This document shows, piece after piece, positions 26,047 to 36,405 of a stretch of DNA of 64,000 bases. Position 1 is the stretch's first letter. The number at the start of each line of letters is the position of its first letter. Location: positions 62,001-126,000 of the forward strand of contig NZ_JACNML010000009.1 in NCBI RefSeq assembly GCF_020005365.1, in the 5' to 3' direction. A model generated the notes under the pieces. The model saw only the letters and a list, made by a program, of their open reading frames with translations, was not told where the DNA came from and did not search any database. Source of the DNA: Kangiella shandongensis. GTDB taxonomy: Bacteria > Pseudomonadota > Gammaproteobacteria > Enterobacterales > Kangiellaceae. Both the position numbers and the translations under genes were made by a program.

Positions 26047-28662
26047 ATGTCTAAAGCGGAAATTATTAACGACGAAGCACTACAACACCATACCCCAATG
26101 ATGCGTCAGTATTGGCGTTTAAAGCAGGATCATAAGGATTACCTACTGTTTTATCGCATGGGTGATTTTTACGAACTCTTTTATGATGATGCTAAACGTG
26201 CGGCTGAGTTATTGGACATTACGCTAACCAAGCGCGGCTCTTCGGCGGGCGAGCCAATCCCAATGGCGGGCGTGCCCTTTCATGCGGTGGATTCATACCT
26301 GGCTCGAATCGTTAAACTGGGTGAGTCGGTAGCTATCTGCGAACAGGTGGGCGACCCAGCGACAAGCAAAGGGCCTGTCGAGCGGAAAGTTGTTCGTATT
26401 GTGACGCCGGGGACGCTTTACGACGAAAACCTGCTCGATGCACTTTCAGAGAATATTCTGGCTGCAGTGTACAAGAAAAATAATCATTTTGGCTTAGCCT
26501 GTCTGGATATGGCCAGTGGGCGTTTCTGGTTGTCAGAATTCGATAACAAGCTGGCACTACAGGCCGAATTACACCGCGTTAAGCCAGCAGAGTTACTACT
26601 GGCGGATAATCAACAGAACTTAAGTCAGTTAGTTAAAAGCTCCATTCAGTGGCAACCTGACTGGGAGTTCGATTACGAACAGAACCACGATAAATTACTG
26701 GAGCATTTTAAGGTTAACAGCTTGTCGTCTTTCGGCTGTGAAGACTATCGTCTGGCAGTGTCGGCCGCAGGTGTGGTCTTGGAATATGCCAAGAAAACAC
26801 AACTTAATGCCCTGCCCCACATCCGTATGCTGCAACGACTGTCGGATGCGGACCACTTGGTACTTGATCCCGCAACACGCAAAAATCTGGAGCTGACCGA
26901 GAACATTCAGGGCCAGTCGCATAACACGCTGTTCGAAGTGATGAACAGTACGCAAACCGTGATGGGCGCCCGGCTGCTAAAACGTTGGCTGCATAGCCCA
27001 CTCAGTAAAAAAACTTCGGTCGAGAAGCGCCTCGAAGCAGTGTCCGCATTAAAGCAGGACTTGATTTACAGCGACTTGCAGTCACATCTTAAAGAGATCG
27101 CGGATATCGAGCGTATCGTTACTCGGCTGGCTTTAGGCAGCGCTAACCCAAGAGATCTAAAACGTCTCGAGGTGGGTTTAACCAAATCAGCTGAAATTAA
27201 AGACTACTTAAAGCAGCATCAGGTTTCCCTGCCGCTTGTGGATTCTATTGAGCCACTACCGCAAGTTCAGGAACTCTTGAACAAGGCCATTATCGAGCAA
27301 CCGCCCATGGTCATTCGTGACGGTGGTGTCATAGCCGAAGGCTACAACACTGAGCTGGATGAACTGCGTAATCTCGCCAACGATGCCAGCGACTTTATGT
27401 TGCAACTGGAGCAACGAGAAAAAGAGCGCTCGGGTATCAATACCCTTAAGGTGGGCTATAACAAAGTTCATGGTTTCTACATTGAGATATCAAAAGCGCA
27501 GAGTGATTTAGCTCCGGCGGAATATGTCCGTCGTCAAACCTTGAAGAATGCCGAGCGCTTTATTACTCCAGAGCTTAAAGAATATGAAGAGAAAGTCCTC
27601 AGCAGTAAAACCCGAGCGTTGAGCCTAGAGAAGAAACTCTATGATGGCTTAATTACCGAGCTTCAGGAGTTTGTACACAGTATTCAGCAAACAGCGGCAG
27701 CTATTGCCGAGTTGGATGTGTTCGCCTGCTTTGCCGAGCGTGCAGAAAACCTTAACTTTGCCAAGCCTGACTTTTCTAACGAGCCGGGTATTAAGATAAC
27801 CGCCGGTCGTCACCCAGTGGTTGAGTTCCATAGTAAAGAGCCCTTTATTCCAAATGATTTAGAGCTATCTCCTAATCGGCGCTCCTTGATCATTACGGGT
27901 CCCAACATGGGCGGTAAATCGACCTACATGCGTCAGGCTGCGCTTATAACGTTACTCGCTTATACCGGCTCGTTTGTCCCTGCTGACATCGCCAACATTG
28001 GGCCCGTTGACCGAATTTTTACTCGAATTGGCGCTTCGGATGATCTCGCCAGTGGCCGTTCTACCTTTATGGTTGAGATGTCAGAGACAGCTAATATTTT
28101 AAATAACGCCACGGCAAACAGCTTGGTACTATTAGACGAAATTGGTCGGGGGACCAGTACTTTTGATGGACTGGCGCTAGCTTCTGCTACCATGCGTTAT
28201 ATCCATGAGAAGCTGAACTCTCTGACCCTGTTTGCAACCCACTACTTTGAGCTGACCCAGCAAATTCAGGAGTGGAACGATTGTGCCAATGTTCATTTTG
28301 GCGCGACCGAGTATGAATCAAAGCAGTCTGGCTCAACCAAACTGGTATTTTCACACCAGATTGCCGAAGGACACGCGAATCAAAGCTACGGTATCCAGGT
28401 GGCACAACTTGCGGGTTTACCCAAAGCCGTGATCCAAAATGCCAAAGCTTTGTTACAGTACTTTGAGCAACACGGTACGCATGAAGCAGATGGTAGTAAC
28501 AACGATGAAGTCATGCCACAGCTTGATTTATTAGCTGAAGCAGGTGAAACAGAGCAAGCTTCAAGCGAAGCCTTGGAACTTCTGGAAAGTATTTCACCGG
28601 ACGATTTATCGCCTCGTGAAGCGCTGGAACTATTGTATAAGTTAAAAGAATCGCTAAAATAA
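26047..28662 (+). CDS. mutS: DNA mismatch repair protein MutS
   Basis: Recognises mismatches and clamps DNA with MutL. I choose the ATG at 26047 ([19 protein letters not shown]); the in-frame TTG at 25999 has no support. Mismatch-contact Phe-x-Glu lies in [12 protein letters not shown]; Walker A is [15 protein letters not shown] near 600, Walker [20 protein letters not shown] near 680, and ATHYFELT follows. The C-terminal dimer segment ends [17 protein letters not shown]. At about 871 residues it is full length. Confidence 0.97.
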   Translation: MSKAEIINDEALQHHTPMMRQYWRLKQDHKDYLLFYRMGDFYELFYDDAKRAAELLDITLTKRGSSAGEPIPMAGVPFHAVDSYLARIVKLGESVAICEQVGDPATSKGPVERKVVRIVTPGTLYDENLLDALSENILAAVYKKNNHFGLACLDMASGRFWLSEFDNKLALQAELHRVKPAELLLADNQQNLSQLVKSSIQWQPDWEFDYEQNHDKLLEHFKVNSLSSFGCEDYRLAVSAAGVVLEYAKKTQLNALPHIRMLQRLSDADHLVLDPATRKNLELTENIQGQSHNTLFEVMNSTQTVMGARLLKRWLHSPLSKKTSVEKRLEAVSALKQDLIYSDLQSHLKEIADIERIVTRLALGSANPRDLKRLEVGLTKSAEIKDYLKQHQVSLPLVDSIEPLPQVQELLNKAIIEQPPMVIRDGGVIAEGYNTELDELRNLANDASDFMLQLEQREKERSGINTLKVGYNKVHGFYIEISKAQSDLAPAEYVRRQTLKNAERFITPELKEYEEKVLSSKTRALSLEKKLYDGLITELQEFVHSIQQTAAAIAELDVFACFAERAENLNFAKPDFSNEPGIKITAGRHPVVEFHSKEPFIPNDLELSPNRRSLIITGPNMGGKSTYMRQAALITLLAYTGSFVPADIANIGPVDRIFTRIGASDDLASGRSTFMVEMSETANILNNATANSLVLLDEIGRGTSTFDGLALASATMRYIHEKLNSLTLFATHYFELTQQIQEWNDCANVHFGATEYESKQSGSTKLVFSHQIAEGHANQSYGIQVAQLAGLPKAVIQNAKALLQYFEQHGTHEADGSNNDEVMPQLDLLAEAGETEQASSEALELLESISPDDLSPREALELLYKLKESLK

Positions 28663-28701
28663 CGCTGCGGTTAGCAAAACCAAAAGATTTAGGAGACATT
28701 C

Positions 28702-29025
28702 ATGGCGTTCGTAGTAACCGAAAACTGCATAAAATGTAAATACACCGATTGCGTGGAAGTTTGTCCGGTAGACTGCTTTTACGAAGGGCCAAACTTTCTG
28801 GTCATCAACCCTGACGAGTGTATTGATTGTGCATTATGCGAACCGGAATGTCCTGCCGAAGCGATTTTCGAAGAAGATGATGTGCCTGCAGGCCAGGAGC
28901 ACTTTATCGAACTCAACGCCGAACTCTCTGAAGAGTGGCCTAATATCACCGAGCAAAAGGATCCACTACCGGATGCTGCCGAGTGGGATGGTAAGGAAGG
29001 TAAATTCGAATTGCTGGAAAAGTAG
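28702..29025 (+). CDS. fdxA: 7Fe-type ferredoxin FdxA
   Basis: A 107-residue electron carrier of the Azotobacter FdI type with one 3Fe-4S and one 4Fe-4S cluster. The cysteine pattern is [20 protein letters not shown] followed by [18 protein letters not shown], the first half matching the 3Fe/4Fe partner arrangement. The C-terminal extension ([20 protein letters not shown]) is typical. An AGGAG ribosome site lies upstream; the gene follows mutS by 39 nt and may share its transcript. Confidence 0.95.
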   Translation: MAFVVTENCIKCKYTDCVEVCPVDCFYEGPNFLVINPDECIDCALCEPECPAEAIFEEDDVPAGQEHFIELNAELSEEWPNITEQKDPLPDAAEWDGKEGKFELLEK

Positions 29026-29040
29026 CAAGAACAGTACATT

Positions 29041-29070
29041 AAAAAAAGCCCTCAGAATGAGGGCTTTTTT
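29041..29070. terminator. bidirectional intrinsic terminator
   Basis: GCCCTC and GAGGGC stem, with an A-run upstream and a T-run downstream. It serves fdxA on the plus strand and the amidohydrolase gene on the minus strand. Confidence 0.88.
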
Positions 29071-29085
29071 ATATTCGCTGCTTAA

Positions 29086-31215
29086 TTATTCAAAGTCAAT
29101 TGAGTCGGTAAACGGTTTTACACCAATCGCTTCGTAAATCTCATCTGGCTTATAAAGACGCTGACCTTTAATCACTAAAGCAATTTGGCGCAAATCGCTC
29201 ATATCTTCCAGTGGATTACCATCGACAAAGACTAAATCAGCCTGTTTGCCTTCAGTGATCGATCCAACATTGTCTTCATTACCCACGACTTTGGCCGAAC
29301 CGATTGTCGCCAGTTTTAAAACATCGGCATTTGAAATACCGGCATCAGCATACAGTTCCAGCTCTCGATGCAAAGTAAAGCCCGCAATGGCATCAGTACC
29401 TGGAACGATAGGAACGCCATTGTCGTGGAGCTTCTTAACCATCGCCGTCATAGCCTTCATCGAAGCATCATAGGCTGCTCGTTCTTCTGCGCTAATGTCC
29501 ATCACTGGTTTAGTATAGCCACGCGCGACGTTGGCTGGCAGATGCTCATAAACCGGCGCAATTTCTGGGTCAATCTCACCTGATTTACGGAATAGGCTAT
29601 TAAACGTAGATACCGTAGGATCGACCTCAATCCCCTTTTCTTTTAACTTGGCAATAAAGTCATTCACTTCTTTACTGTCTAAATCAAGATCACCAGCTTT
29701 TTCACCCACCATGGAGAAGCGTAGTCGCTTACGGGTGTCGACACCTTTGCCAAGGAAATTAAGGAATAGCATGTTAATGTGCTGGATCTCATCAAAGCCA
29801 GCATCGACCGCTTCTTCTGCCGTCATGAAGGCAGGAATGTGGCCGCTCAGGCGCAAGCCTTTAGCGTGAACATGTTCTGCCAGAGGTTTTACCCACTCGG
29901 GCTCCATCGAGCTATACGTTTTGATCTGAATATAGCCACGGTCTGCATACCAGTCCACCGCTTCCTTCGCTTCTTCTAAAGAGCTGACCGTTTTACCCAT
30001 TTTCATGGCATAAGGGCTTTCACGATCCATAAAGCCAGCACGGTATACATCGCTACCAATGATGTCACCACCTTCGCTCAACTCTTCGATAGCCGTAATA
30101 TTATCGTGAGTATTGCCCATATCACGTACATTGGTTACGCCAGCCGGGACGTTCAATAAACCATTAGACTTAGTCAGGTGACCATGCATATCCCAAAGTC
30201 CCGGGATCAGGGTCTTACCATTCGCATCGACCACGGTATAGTCATCGCTCGCCTCGAGCTGACCAATCTCAGTAATCGTGCCGTCTTTTACCAGAATAGA
30301 CTTCCCTTCGATTAACTCACCTTTTTCAACGTCAACGTAATTAGCGTTTATCACCAAAATCGGTTTATCAGAGGTGTGAGTTAGTTCATGCGAAAGATCT
30401 TCCAGATACTGGTTATCAGCCTCTTTCTGTTTCTTTTGCAGTTTCTCCAGGTTTTCACGCCCCCAGCCTTTAGCGATAACACCAAACCAGCCGCCACTGT
30501 CAGAAGCGAAGAAATTGTTGTTTTCGTCATACCAGCCAAACTCTGGCGTGAAACCGAGCCCGACGATACCTAATAAACGAACGGTTTTCGTTTCGTCACC
30601 GTTAGTTAAAGTAACTTTATCCAGTTCGATTAGGGATGCCGTACCGCTCGGAAGCAGATCAACTTTACCGTCTTCATCATCCAGTAAACGCTTTATCAGC
30701 AAATTGGACGTCATCCCGGTCCCATCGCTTGAAATATACAGTTTACTCGTATCAACGTCAGCACTACCTTCTTCATTCAGGCTTTTCCACTGAGCTTTAC
30801 CGCCCTCCATGCTGAAAGACTCATCAATTGGCGCACCAAAGGCTGATATGCCCTTAATGTCCTGCTGGATGATATAGCCACCCTCTCCGACCACAGTGGT
30901 TTCATCAATATTGATACGACGGTTGTTCCAGCCAAGCTCCATATGAGCTTTGATGGTATTGCCATCACGCTCTACCTGTACAAAGCCCGCCTGGTCTTCT
31001 TTATTATAAATGTTGTAAGTCGCGGTTGGTGTTGTAGCCGCACCTGGCTGCTGCTCTTTCTCAGCTACGCTATCATTCGTTTTCGGTACCTGCTCTACGT
31101 CCTTTTTACTTTCAGGCTGGCTTACGGATTTTTTAGTCTCCGCATTATCATTACAACCACTAATAGCCAATATGATGCTCATCGCAAGAGCGGAAACGGT
31201 TAATTGTTTTTTCAT
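29086..31215 (-). CDS. amidohydrolase lipoprotein
   Basis: A 709-residue predicted lipoprotein (lipobox ISGC, Cys21) with a Glu/Lys/Pro-rich linker, a beta-rich domain of about 220 residues, then an amidohydrolase barrel. Metal motifs are LIPGLWDMHGHL near 338, LSGHIPAF near 452, DEIQHINML near 472 and GTDAIAGFT near 603, giving the HxH, H, H and D pattern of imidazolonepropionase/prolidase-type enzymes. It would act at the periplasmic face of a membrane on a small amide or peptide. A second related enzyme lies at 46032-47429. The substrate cannot be predicted. Confidence 0.85.
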   Translation of the reverse strand: MKKQLTVSALAMSIILAISGCNDNAETKKSVSQPESKKDVEQVPKTNDSVAEKEQQPGAATTPTATYNIYNKEDQAGFVQVERDGNTIKAHMELGWNNRRINIDETTVVGEGGYIIQQDIKGISAFGAPIDESFSMEGGKAQWKSLNEEGSADVDTSKLYISSDGTGMTSNLLIKRLLDDEDGKVDLLPSGTASLIELDKVTLTNGDETKTVRLLGIVGLGFTPEFGWYDENNNFFASDSGGWFGVIAKGWGRENLEKLQKKQKEADNQYLEDLSHELTHTSDKPILVINANYVDVEKGELIEGKSILVKDGTITEIGQLEASDDYTVVDANGKTLIPGLWDMHGHLTKSNGLLNVPAGVTNVRDMGNTHDNITAIEELSEGGDIIGSDVYRAGFMDRESPYAMKMGKTVSSLEEAKEAVDWYADRGYIQIKTYSSMEPEWVKPLAEHVHAKGLRLSGHIPAFMTAEEAVDAGFDEIQHINMLFLNFLGKGVDTRKRLRFSMVGEKAGDLDLDSKEVNDFIAKLKEKGIEVDPTVSTFNSLFRKSGEIDPEIAPVYEHLPANVARGYTKPVMDISAEERAAYDASMKAMTAMVKKLHDNGVPIVPGTDAIAGFTLHRELELYADAGISNADVLKLATIGSAKVVGNEDNVGSITEGKQADLVFVDGNPLEDMSDLRQIALVIKGQRLYKPDEIYEAIGVKPFTDSIDFE

Positions 31216-31269
31216 ACCCTTTAGTCCTTAGTTTTTAGTCGTGCCTATGTTGTACCAGTAAATACGACA

Positions 31270-31292
31270 AAAGCCCAGCCTTAGCCGGGCTT
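31270..31292 (-). terminator. terminator after the YggN-like gene
   Basis: On the minus strand AAGCCC-G-GC..GC-T-GGGCTT then TTTG. It lies 17 nt beyond the stop at 31309. Confidence 0.7.
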
Positions 31293-31308
31293 ATTCATAG
31301 AGCACTGA

Positions 31309-32082
31309 TTAATCAGTGATCAACTGATAATTGTCAAACCTGCCAAAAGCCTTAACCAGATCGGCTTCTTTCTTATCAATCTTTTCGACCAACATACACA
31401 GCTCTTCGGCATGTCGCTCCAGCTTCTCTGCTTTAGCTTCGATCTGAGTTTCCATCTCTTTGCCAAAGGCCTCCATGCGCTGCTCGAAGGCTTTAACCTT
31501 TTCCTCATTGCCACTCATGGCAGCCGCGATCATTTCACCGACATTGTTTTCGACAAAATCCGTCACTGCCGTTTCAACCAGGGCTTCAAACTCTGCTTCA
31601 AAATCAGAGCTCTCAAAATAGTCTTCGACACCCTGTGGGCGGAGATGGGTTTTACTGATGTGCTGTTTTAGATCCGTCGAAATTTTCTCGACCTTAGCCA
31701 TAAATTCTTCAGCTTTTTCAGGCTCATCCTGCATTAGCGCCGCTGTCACCATACCAACGGCCTCAACCGCGATAGCACTTGCCTCTTCGGCAACGTCCGA
31801 CGCTACGGGCAATAACTCTCTAACCTGCTGATTGTATGCTTGTAACAGAGCTAACTGCTCGGGGAATAGCATCTGCTTTTCACCATCGAGATACAGGCTA
31901 TCACCTGCTGTGATCAGCACTTTTTGCTGCTGCTCACTGGAAAAGCTCAAATCATCGCCCTGAATGTCGATGTTGTAGGCAAAGTCAGCATCACAACTGA
32001 CGTCATTAGAATGTGCTGTAGCACCGGAGGCTGCTAAGACCAGGCCAACGGCCAATACAGTCGATTTCATAGATTGAATCAT
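31309..32082 (-). CDS. YggN-like (DUF2884) periplasmic protein
   Basis: A 257-residue exported protein with a signal peptide (cleavage near ATA-H, residue 23). The mature N-terminus, CDADFAYNIDIQGDDLSF and LYLDGEKQMLFPEQLALLQAY, matches what is known of the DUF2884/YggN family of unknown function. The remainder is a long charged helix (about 90-250) with a tail CMLVEKIDKKEADLVKAF. The AAGGAG ribosome site supports the first Met. It is probably independent from the upstream amidohydrolase gene, with its own terminator. Confidence 0.75.
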   Translation of the reverse strand: MIQSMKSTVLAVGLVLAASGATAHSNDVSCDADFAYNIDIQGDDLSFSSEQQQKVLITAGDSLYLDGEKQMLFPEQLALLQAYNQQVRELLPVASDVAEEASAIAVEAVGMVTAALMQDEPEKAEEFMAKVEKISTDLKQHISKTHLRPQGVEDYFESSDFEAEFEALVETAVTDFVENNVGEMIAAAMSGNEEKVKAFEQRMEAFGKEMETQIEAKAEKLERHAEELCMLVEKIDKKEADLVKAFGRFDNYQLITD

Positions 32083-32251
32083 AGTGAACTCCTTTATTAA
32101 ATAATCGTTGGTACACTTATAAGATGAAGGAATTCACTAAAAAGGTTTAGTGAAATAGTGTGAAAATACACGCTATAGCGTAACAAAATGTAAACGCCTG
32201 TGGCTGAGGGGAAACGCCCTAAGCCGTTGTTTTATAAGTCCCTATTTGTTT

Positions 32252-32536
32252 TTAGACACCAATATTGCTTAAACTATTTGAAATACGTCGGATAAAGCTA
32301 CTCAAAGAGGGATACTCCCTTTCAAAATTATACAGCCGCTCCTGGAACCGCTCTAGCAGGTACTCTTCCGGGTTTTCCTCGGCATCCTGTTGGAATAAGC
32401 GTGCCTCAATCAATAATTCCAATTGCGCCAGGACTTTCGTTTCATCTTCTGAAAAGTCTTTTTGCGACTCAATCAGTGACACTAACTCATCAACTTTAGA
32501 TGTCAGCTCTTTATTACTGTTGCTTGTATCTGTCAT
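32252..32536 (-). CDS. small DUF4404-like protein
   Basis: A 94-residue cytoplasmic protein. N-terminal Ser/Asn-rich stretch, a central helix LAQLELLIEARLFQQDAEE, and a C-terminus LYNFEREYPSLSSFIRRISN with SLSNIGV, which is the pattern of DUF4404 (FExxHPxLxxxLRxIxxxLxxIGI). The start is set by the GGTGG site 7 nt before ATG 32536; a GTG at 32545 is possible. Function unknown. It is divergent from the 586-residue anchored protein gene. Confidence 0.65.
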   Translation of the reverse strand: MTDTSNSNKELTSKVDELVSLIESQKDFSEDETKVLAQLELLIEARLFQQDAEENPEEYLLERFQERLYNFEREYPSLSSFIRRISNSLSNIGV

Positions 32537-32594
32537 ATTTACCACCTTTGAAACATTTTTTTACCCATTCTAGGCTAAAGAAACATAAAATTCA

Positions 32595-32637
32595 TTGGTC
32601 TGAACACTATGATCGCATATAATTTCGCCTGCGATCA
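32595..32637 (+). promoter_or_regulatory. strong promoter with inverted repeat around the -10 box
   Basis: TTGGTC at 32595-32600, 17 nt, TATAAT at 32618-32623. The arms TGATCGCA (32610-32617) and TGCGATCA (32630-32637) flank the -10 box and start site as a perfect 8-bp inverted repeat with a 12-nt centre. A repressor bound here would block the polymerase. It drives the gene at 32659. Confidence 0.75.
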
Positions 32638-32658
32638 CAACAATATAGAAGGACTATT

Positions 32659-34419
32659 ATGAAAAAACTACTCATTATCATTGTAATAGCAATTGCTATT
32701 GCAGTAGGGATTTATTTTTATAAAGGAGGGAAGCTTGGTGGCTTAACCAGCACTTCATTGCCATCTGACAACCCTGTTCTTGAATATGTTCCAGCTGACA
32801 CGGTACTTTTCGCTGGTAGCGTTGAGCCAATGGATTTTGCTAAAGCTCTAGAAATGAGCAGCAAAATGGGCTTCGACACAGCCACAATGATGGGCTCTGG
32901 TATGGAAGATATCCAAGCTAATCTAGACGACGCTCCTGATGCAGCTCGTGTTTTAGTTAGCCTTTATGGTGACTACTTAGAAGCGGTTAAAAATAAATCA
33001 ATCAGCGAACTTGGCCTTCGTAGCGAATTAAACATGGCATTCTACACAGTGGGAGCCTTACCTGTTATTCGCTTAGAGCTGGATGGTACTGATACTTTTG
33101 CGAAAGCGATTCAAACAATCGAAACTGAACAAAACGTAACTGCAACTGTTAACACGGTAAACGGCGTTGAATACCGTCAATACAGCATGAATGACGGTGC
33201 AGACGAAGTACCATTCCAATTGGTTGTTGCCAGCCATGATAATCAGGCTATTGTTACGGTTAACACTTTGCTAGACGATGCCAAAGATCTACAGGTTACT
33301 TTAAGCGAAAAGCCTGCAACTAACATCTTAGACGGCGGTTCATTAAATGACGTTGCTTCTGATAACGGTTACCTTGGTTATTCAATCTTTATGCTGGACA
33401 ACCTGGCTATCGTTGACGGTATTACTAAGCCTAGTGCAAATGCCTTTGGTAAAAGTCTCCAAGAAATAATGACTGCTTATGGCGCTGCTAACGAAATGCA
33501 GGACATTCAAACTCCAGCATGTAATACAGAATTAACGGGGCTGACTAAAAACTGGCCTCTATTGTCTGCAGGTTATACTGAGTTTGATGACAGCAATGCC
33601 AGTTATAAAATGGTGTTAAAAGGTGCGAATACCGATCTATTAGATACTCTGGGTCAGCTACGCGGTCATATCTCGAGCAACGTTGCTAAAGACGACTATG
33701 TCATGAGCATGGGCCTTGGTCTGGATATGGATCAGGTTGTTCCGGTTATCACTAGTGTTTGGGAAGGCCTGACTAAAGAAGACTTTACTTGCCCTCCTCT
33801 GGTTGAGATGCAGAAAGGCTTGCGTGAGTCTAACCCAATGATGCTTGGCATGATGTCGGGCATGGTTGCCGGCATTAAAGGTGCGGGCTTCAGCATTGTT
33901 GAAATGGATGAAAGCTCACTGTCTAACCTTGAGCGTAACCCAATGGCGTTCATGGAAAACAGCCAAATCCTGGTTACGGTTACAGCTGAAAAGCCACAAA
34001 ACCTTCTTCAGTCTCTAGGCATGTATGCTCCAGAGCTGGCTGAGATGCAGTTGGAAGATGGTGGTGAGCCACAAGCATTGCCAGTGGGTATGGGCCCTGA
34101 AGTTAAAATTGCTCTACGTGGTCACGATCTCATTCTTCTGTTAGGTAACACTGATTCACTTGCTGGTAAAATTGAAAACAACAGCAGCATGGATAAAAAC
34201 GGCCTGATCAGCTTCACTATGGACTTTAAAAAGTACATGGGGATTATGGAAGAAGTTATGGCCTCTGCAGCTGAAGATGCTTACGGCGACAGCAAGCAAA
34301 TGTTAGAAGAACAAAGGGAAGTATTCTCTGAGCTTAAGAAGGCTGATGGTACCATCAAAGGTACATTCGACATCAACGGCTCAGGCATCGTAACTGAAAG
34401 CAAGTTCCACGCGAAGTAA
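32659..34419 (+). CDS. membrane-anchored orphan protein of 586 residues
   Basis: An N-terminal hydrophobic segment (KLLIIIVIAIAIAVGIYFY, about 3-21) with a basic start would anchor the protein with about 560 residues outside. The rest is acidic, Met- and Asn-rich, with no recognised catalytic motif, although the layout (ADTVLFAGSVEP and later ALRGHDLILLLGN) recalls DUF3352-like exported proteins; this is a weak guess. Codon use is regular, and the promoter TTGGTC-17-TATAAT is near consensus, so expression may be strong. A matching inverted repeat suggests tight control. An AGAAGGA ribosome site precedes the ATG. Confidence 0.65.
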   Translation: MKKLLIIIVIAIAIAVGIYFYKGGKLGGLTSTSLPSDNPVLEYVPADTVLFAGSVEPMDFAKALEMSSKMGFDTATMMGSGMEDIQANLDDAPDAARVLVSLYGDYLEAVKNKSISELGLRSELNMAFYTVGALPVIRLELDGTDTFAKAIQTIETEQNVTATVNTVNGVEYRQYSMNDGADEVPFQLVVASHDNQAIVTVNTLLDDAKDLQVTLSEKPATNILDGGSLNDVASDNGYLGYSIFMLDNLAIVDGITKPSANAFGKSLQEIMTAYGAANEMQDIQTPACNTELTGLTKNWPLLSAGYTEFDDSNASYKMVLKGANTDLLDTLGQLRGHISSNVAKDDYVMSMGLGLDMDQVVPVITSVWEGLTKEDFTCPPLVEMQKGLRESNPMMLGMMSGMVAGIKGAGFSIVEMDESSLSNLERNPMAFMENSQILVTVTAEKPQNLLQSLGMYAPELAEMQLEDGGEPQALPVGMGPEVKIALRGHDLILLLGNTDSLAGKIENNSSMDKNGLISFTMDFKKYMGIMEEVMASAAEDAYGDSKQMLEEQREVFSELKKADGTIKGTFDINGSGIVTESKFHAK

Positions 34420-34440
34420 GTTACACTAAGCTCTAAACTA

Positions 34441-34467
34441 AAAAGCCCAGCTTAATGCTGGGCTTTT
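34441..34467. terminator. bidirectional intrinsic terminator
   Basis: AAAAGCCCAGC, loop TTAAT, GCTGGGCTTTTT. It separates the 586-residue gene (plus) from the methionine gamma-lyase gene (minus). Confidence 0.88.
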
Positions 34468-34493
34468 TGTTGTTCAGATTACTGATATCTTAA

Positions 34494-35705
34494 TTAAGCG
34501 ACTCTGATTTTCATTTTGTTCAGGGCCTGCTCAATATCCCCAATAATGTCGTCAGGGTGCTCGAGCCCAACCGAAATGCGAATCAAGGTTTCGCTGATCC
34601 CTGCCGCGGCACGCTCCTCAGGAGTATAAGTTGAATGCGTCATTGACGCTGGGTGCTGTATCAAAGTTTCTGCGTCGCCTAAACTGACGGCAATATGACA
34701 AAGCTCAAGATGATTCATAAAGCGCACCGCATCGTCGAAACCACCAGCAACTTCAAATGCAATCACGCCGCCAGCGCGTTTCATCTGACTACCTATTAAA
34801 TGGTTTGCAGGATGCCCCTTAAGGCCTGGGTAGTAAACCTGTTCGATATCAGAATGCGTATCAAGATAGTCAGCCAGCTTTTCAGCATTATCACAGTGCC
34901 GCTCAACGCGTACCGAAAGCGTTTTCAAACCACGACAAATCAACCAGGCATCGTTCGGGCTCATGGTCGCCCCCATATCCTTCTGCGTAGTCATCTTAAT
35001 ATGTTCGATCTGTTCAGAAGTGCCGCACACGATACCGCCAATCACATCACCATGACCATTCAGGTATTTAGTTGCACTGTGAATGATCAAATCCATACCA
35101 AACTCGCTGGCTTGTTGCAGTACCGGAGACATGAAGGTGTTATCCATGACGGTTAACAGCTCATGCTTTTTAGCAATCTGACTAATAGCCGCCATATCTG
35201 CACATACCAGATTTGGATTAATCGGTGTTTCAAAATAGATCAGCTTGGTATTGTCCTGAATGGCTGCTTCAACTTCTTTTTCGTCCGTAATATCGACGAA
35301 GGTAACTTCAATACCAAAATCGGCAAACTTATGGTTGATTAAGGCAAAGCTGCAACCGTACAAAGCCGATGAAGCAACCAGGTGATCGCCCTGCTTCAGA
35401 TTAGCTAATAAAGTCGCTGAAACCGCGCCCATTCCAGAGCCAAACGCAGCAGCATCTTCCGTATTCTCTAAAGCCGCCATTTTCTGCTCCAGCTCACGAA
35501 CGGTAGGATTACCAAGACGGCTGTAGATATAACCTTGCTCCTCACCCGCAAAACGGTTAGAACCCTGCTGAACATTATCGAAAATAAATGTCGATGTTTG
35601 GTGGATGGGGGTGGCTAATGAACCAAAGCTTGGATCCCCAACCCGGCCAGCGTGGATCGCTCGGGTTTCAAGATGATTAAAATGGTTATTCTTTGATGAT
35701 GCCAT
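34494..35705 (-). CDS. megL: methionine gamma-lyase (PLP enzyme)
   Basis: A 403-residue Cys/Met metabolism PLP enzyme that splits methionine to methanethiol, 2-oxobutyrate and ammonia. Features include LETRAIHAGRVGDPSFGSLA at the start, the PLP-phosphate region GSGMGAVSATLL, SSALYGCSFAL with the Cys that distinguishes methionine gamma-lyase from cystathionine gamma-lyase, and the Schiff-base Lys in IIHSATKYLNGHGD. It follows an Lrp/AsnC gene by 36 nt on the same strand, similar in partner to mdeR-mdeA of pseudomonads. A cystathionine-acting role cannot be excluded. Confidence 0.88.
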   Translation of the reverse strand: MASSKNNHFNHLETRAIHAGRVGDPSFGSLATPIHQTSTFIFDNVQQGSNRFAGEEQGYIYSRLGNPTVRELEQKMAALENTEDAAAFGSGMGAVSATLLANLKQGDHLVASSALYGCSFALINHKFADFGIEVTFVDITDEKEVEAAIQDNTKLIYFETPINPNLVCADMAAISQIAKKHELLTVMDNTFMSPVLQQASEFGMDLIIHSATKYLNGHGDVIGGIVCGTSEQIEHIKMTTQKDMGATMSPNDAWLICRGLKTLSVRVERHCDNAEKLADYLDTHSDIEQVYYPGLKGHPANHLIGSQMKRAGGVIAFEVAGGFDDAVRFMNHLELCHIAVSLGDAETLIQHPASMTHSTYTPEERAAAGISETLIRISVGLEHPDDIIGDIEQALNKMKIRVA

Positions 35706-35741
35706 ACTAACGTAACCTCACTTAATTCAAAAAATTAAAGC

Positions 35742-36224
35742 TTAGTCTTCGAGTATGATTGCCGTGGTTGTCTTGACTTCTTTAAGCACCAAGCTGGTAT
35801 GAATTCGAGCCACCCCTTCCAGGGGGATCATTTTCTCGGAGACAAAGCTTTCCAGCGACTGAGTATTGCGAACGGCTACCTTGAGTAAATAATCATACTC
35901 GCCGGTCACATTGTGACACTCCAATACTTCAGGCCATGATTTCACTGTCGCCAATACTGTTTGAATTTGTTCTGAGCTGTGCAGTTGAAGACTGAACTCG
36001 ACAAAACAGAGGTTATCAAACCCCAAACGGTGCCGATCTACCAAGGCGGCATACTGCTGTATAAAGCCGTCCTGCTCTAAGCGCTTTACCCGCGCGTGGG
36101 TTGCTGGCGGCGATAAATTGACCCGCTTTGCCAGCTCCGAGTTACTTAGCCTTCCTTCCTGCTGCAGCTGATTCAGAATTTTCTTATCAACAGCATCAAG
36201 CTTATCGTCCGACGATTTTATCAT
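35742..36224 (-). CDS. Lrp/AsnC-family regulator, probable megL regulator
   Basis: A 160-residue regulator with an N-terminal helix-turn-helix (LDAVDKKILNQLQQEGRLSN, then LAKRVNLSPPATHARVKRL) and a C-terminal RAM domain (SWPEVLECHNVTGEYDYLLK near 90-110). It lies just upstream of megL on the same strand, so it probably controls it in response to methionine or related amino acids, by analogy to MdeR. The A+T-rich 36225-36378 stretch upstream could contain its binding sites. Confidence 0.85.
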   Translation of the reverse strand: MIKSSDDKLDAVDKKILNQLQQEGRLSNSELAKRVNLSPPATHARVKRLEQDGFIQQYAALVDRHRLGFDNLCFVEFSLQLHSSEQIQTVLATVKSWPEVLECHNVTGEYDYLLKVAVRNTQSLESFVSEKMIPLEGVARIHTSLVLKEVKTTTAIILED

Positions 36225-36405
36225 CTAATCCTCATACCAATGAACAATATTAAACACATACAATACAAACACGAATAATACAAAGCAAATCATGATTTAA
36301 AGAAATAATATTTCATATAAAGAATATATAACAGTCCTTTAACGAATAAATGCAAGCTGATACACTGAGATTAGACCAGTGGCACTGTTCAGAAGCAGGA
36401 ATTTA

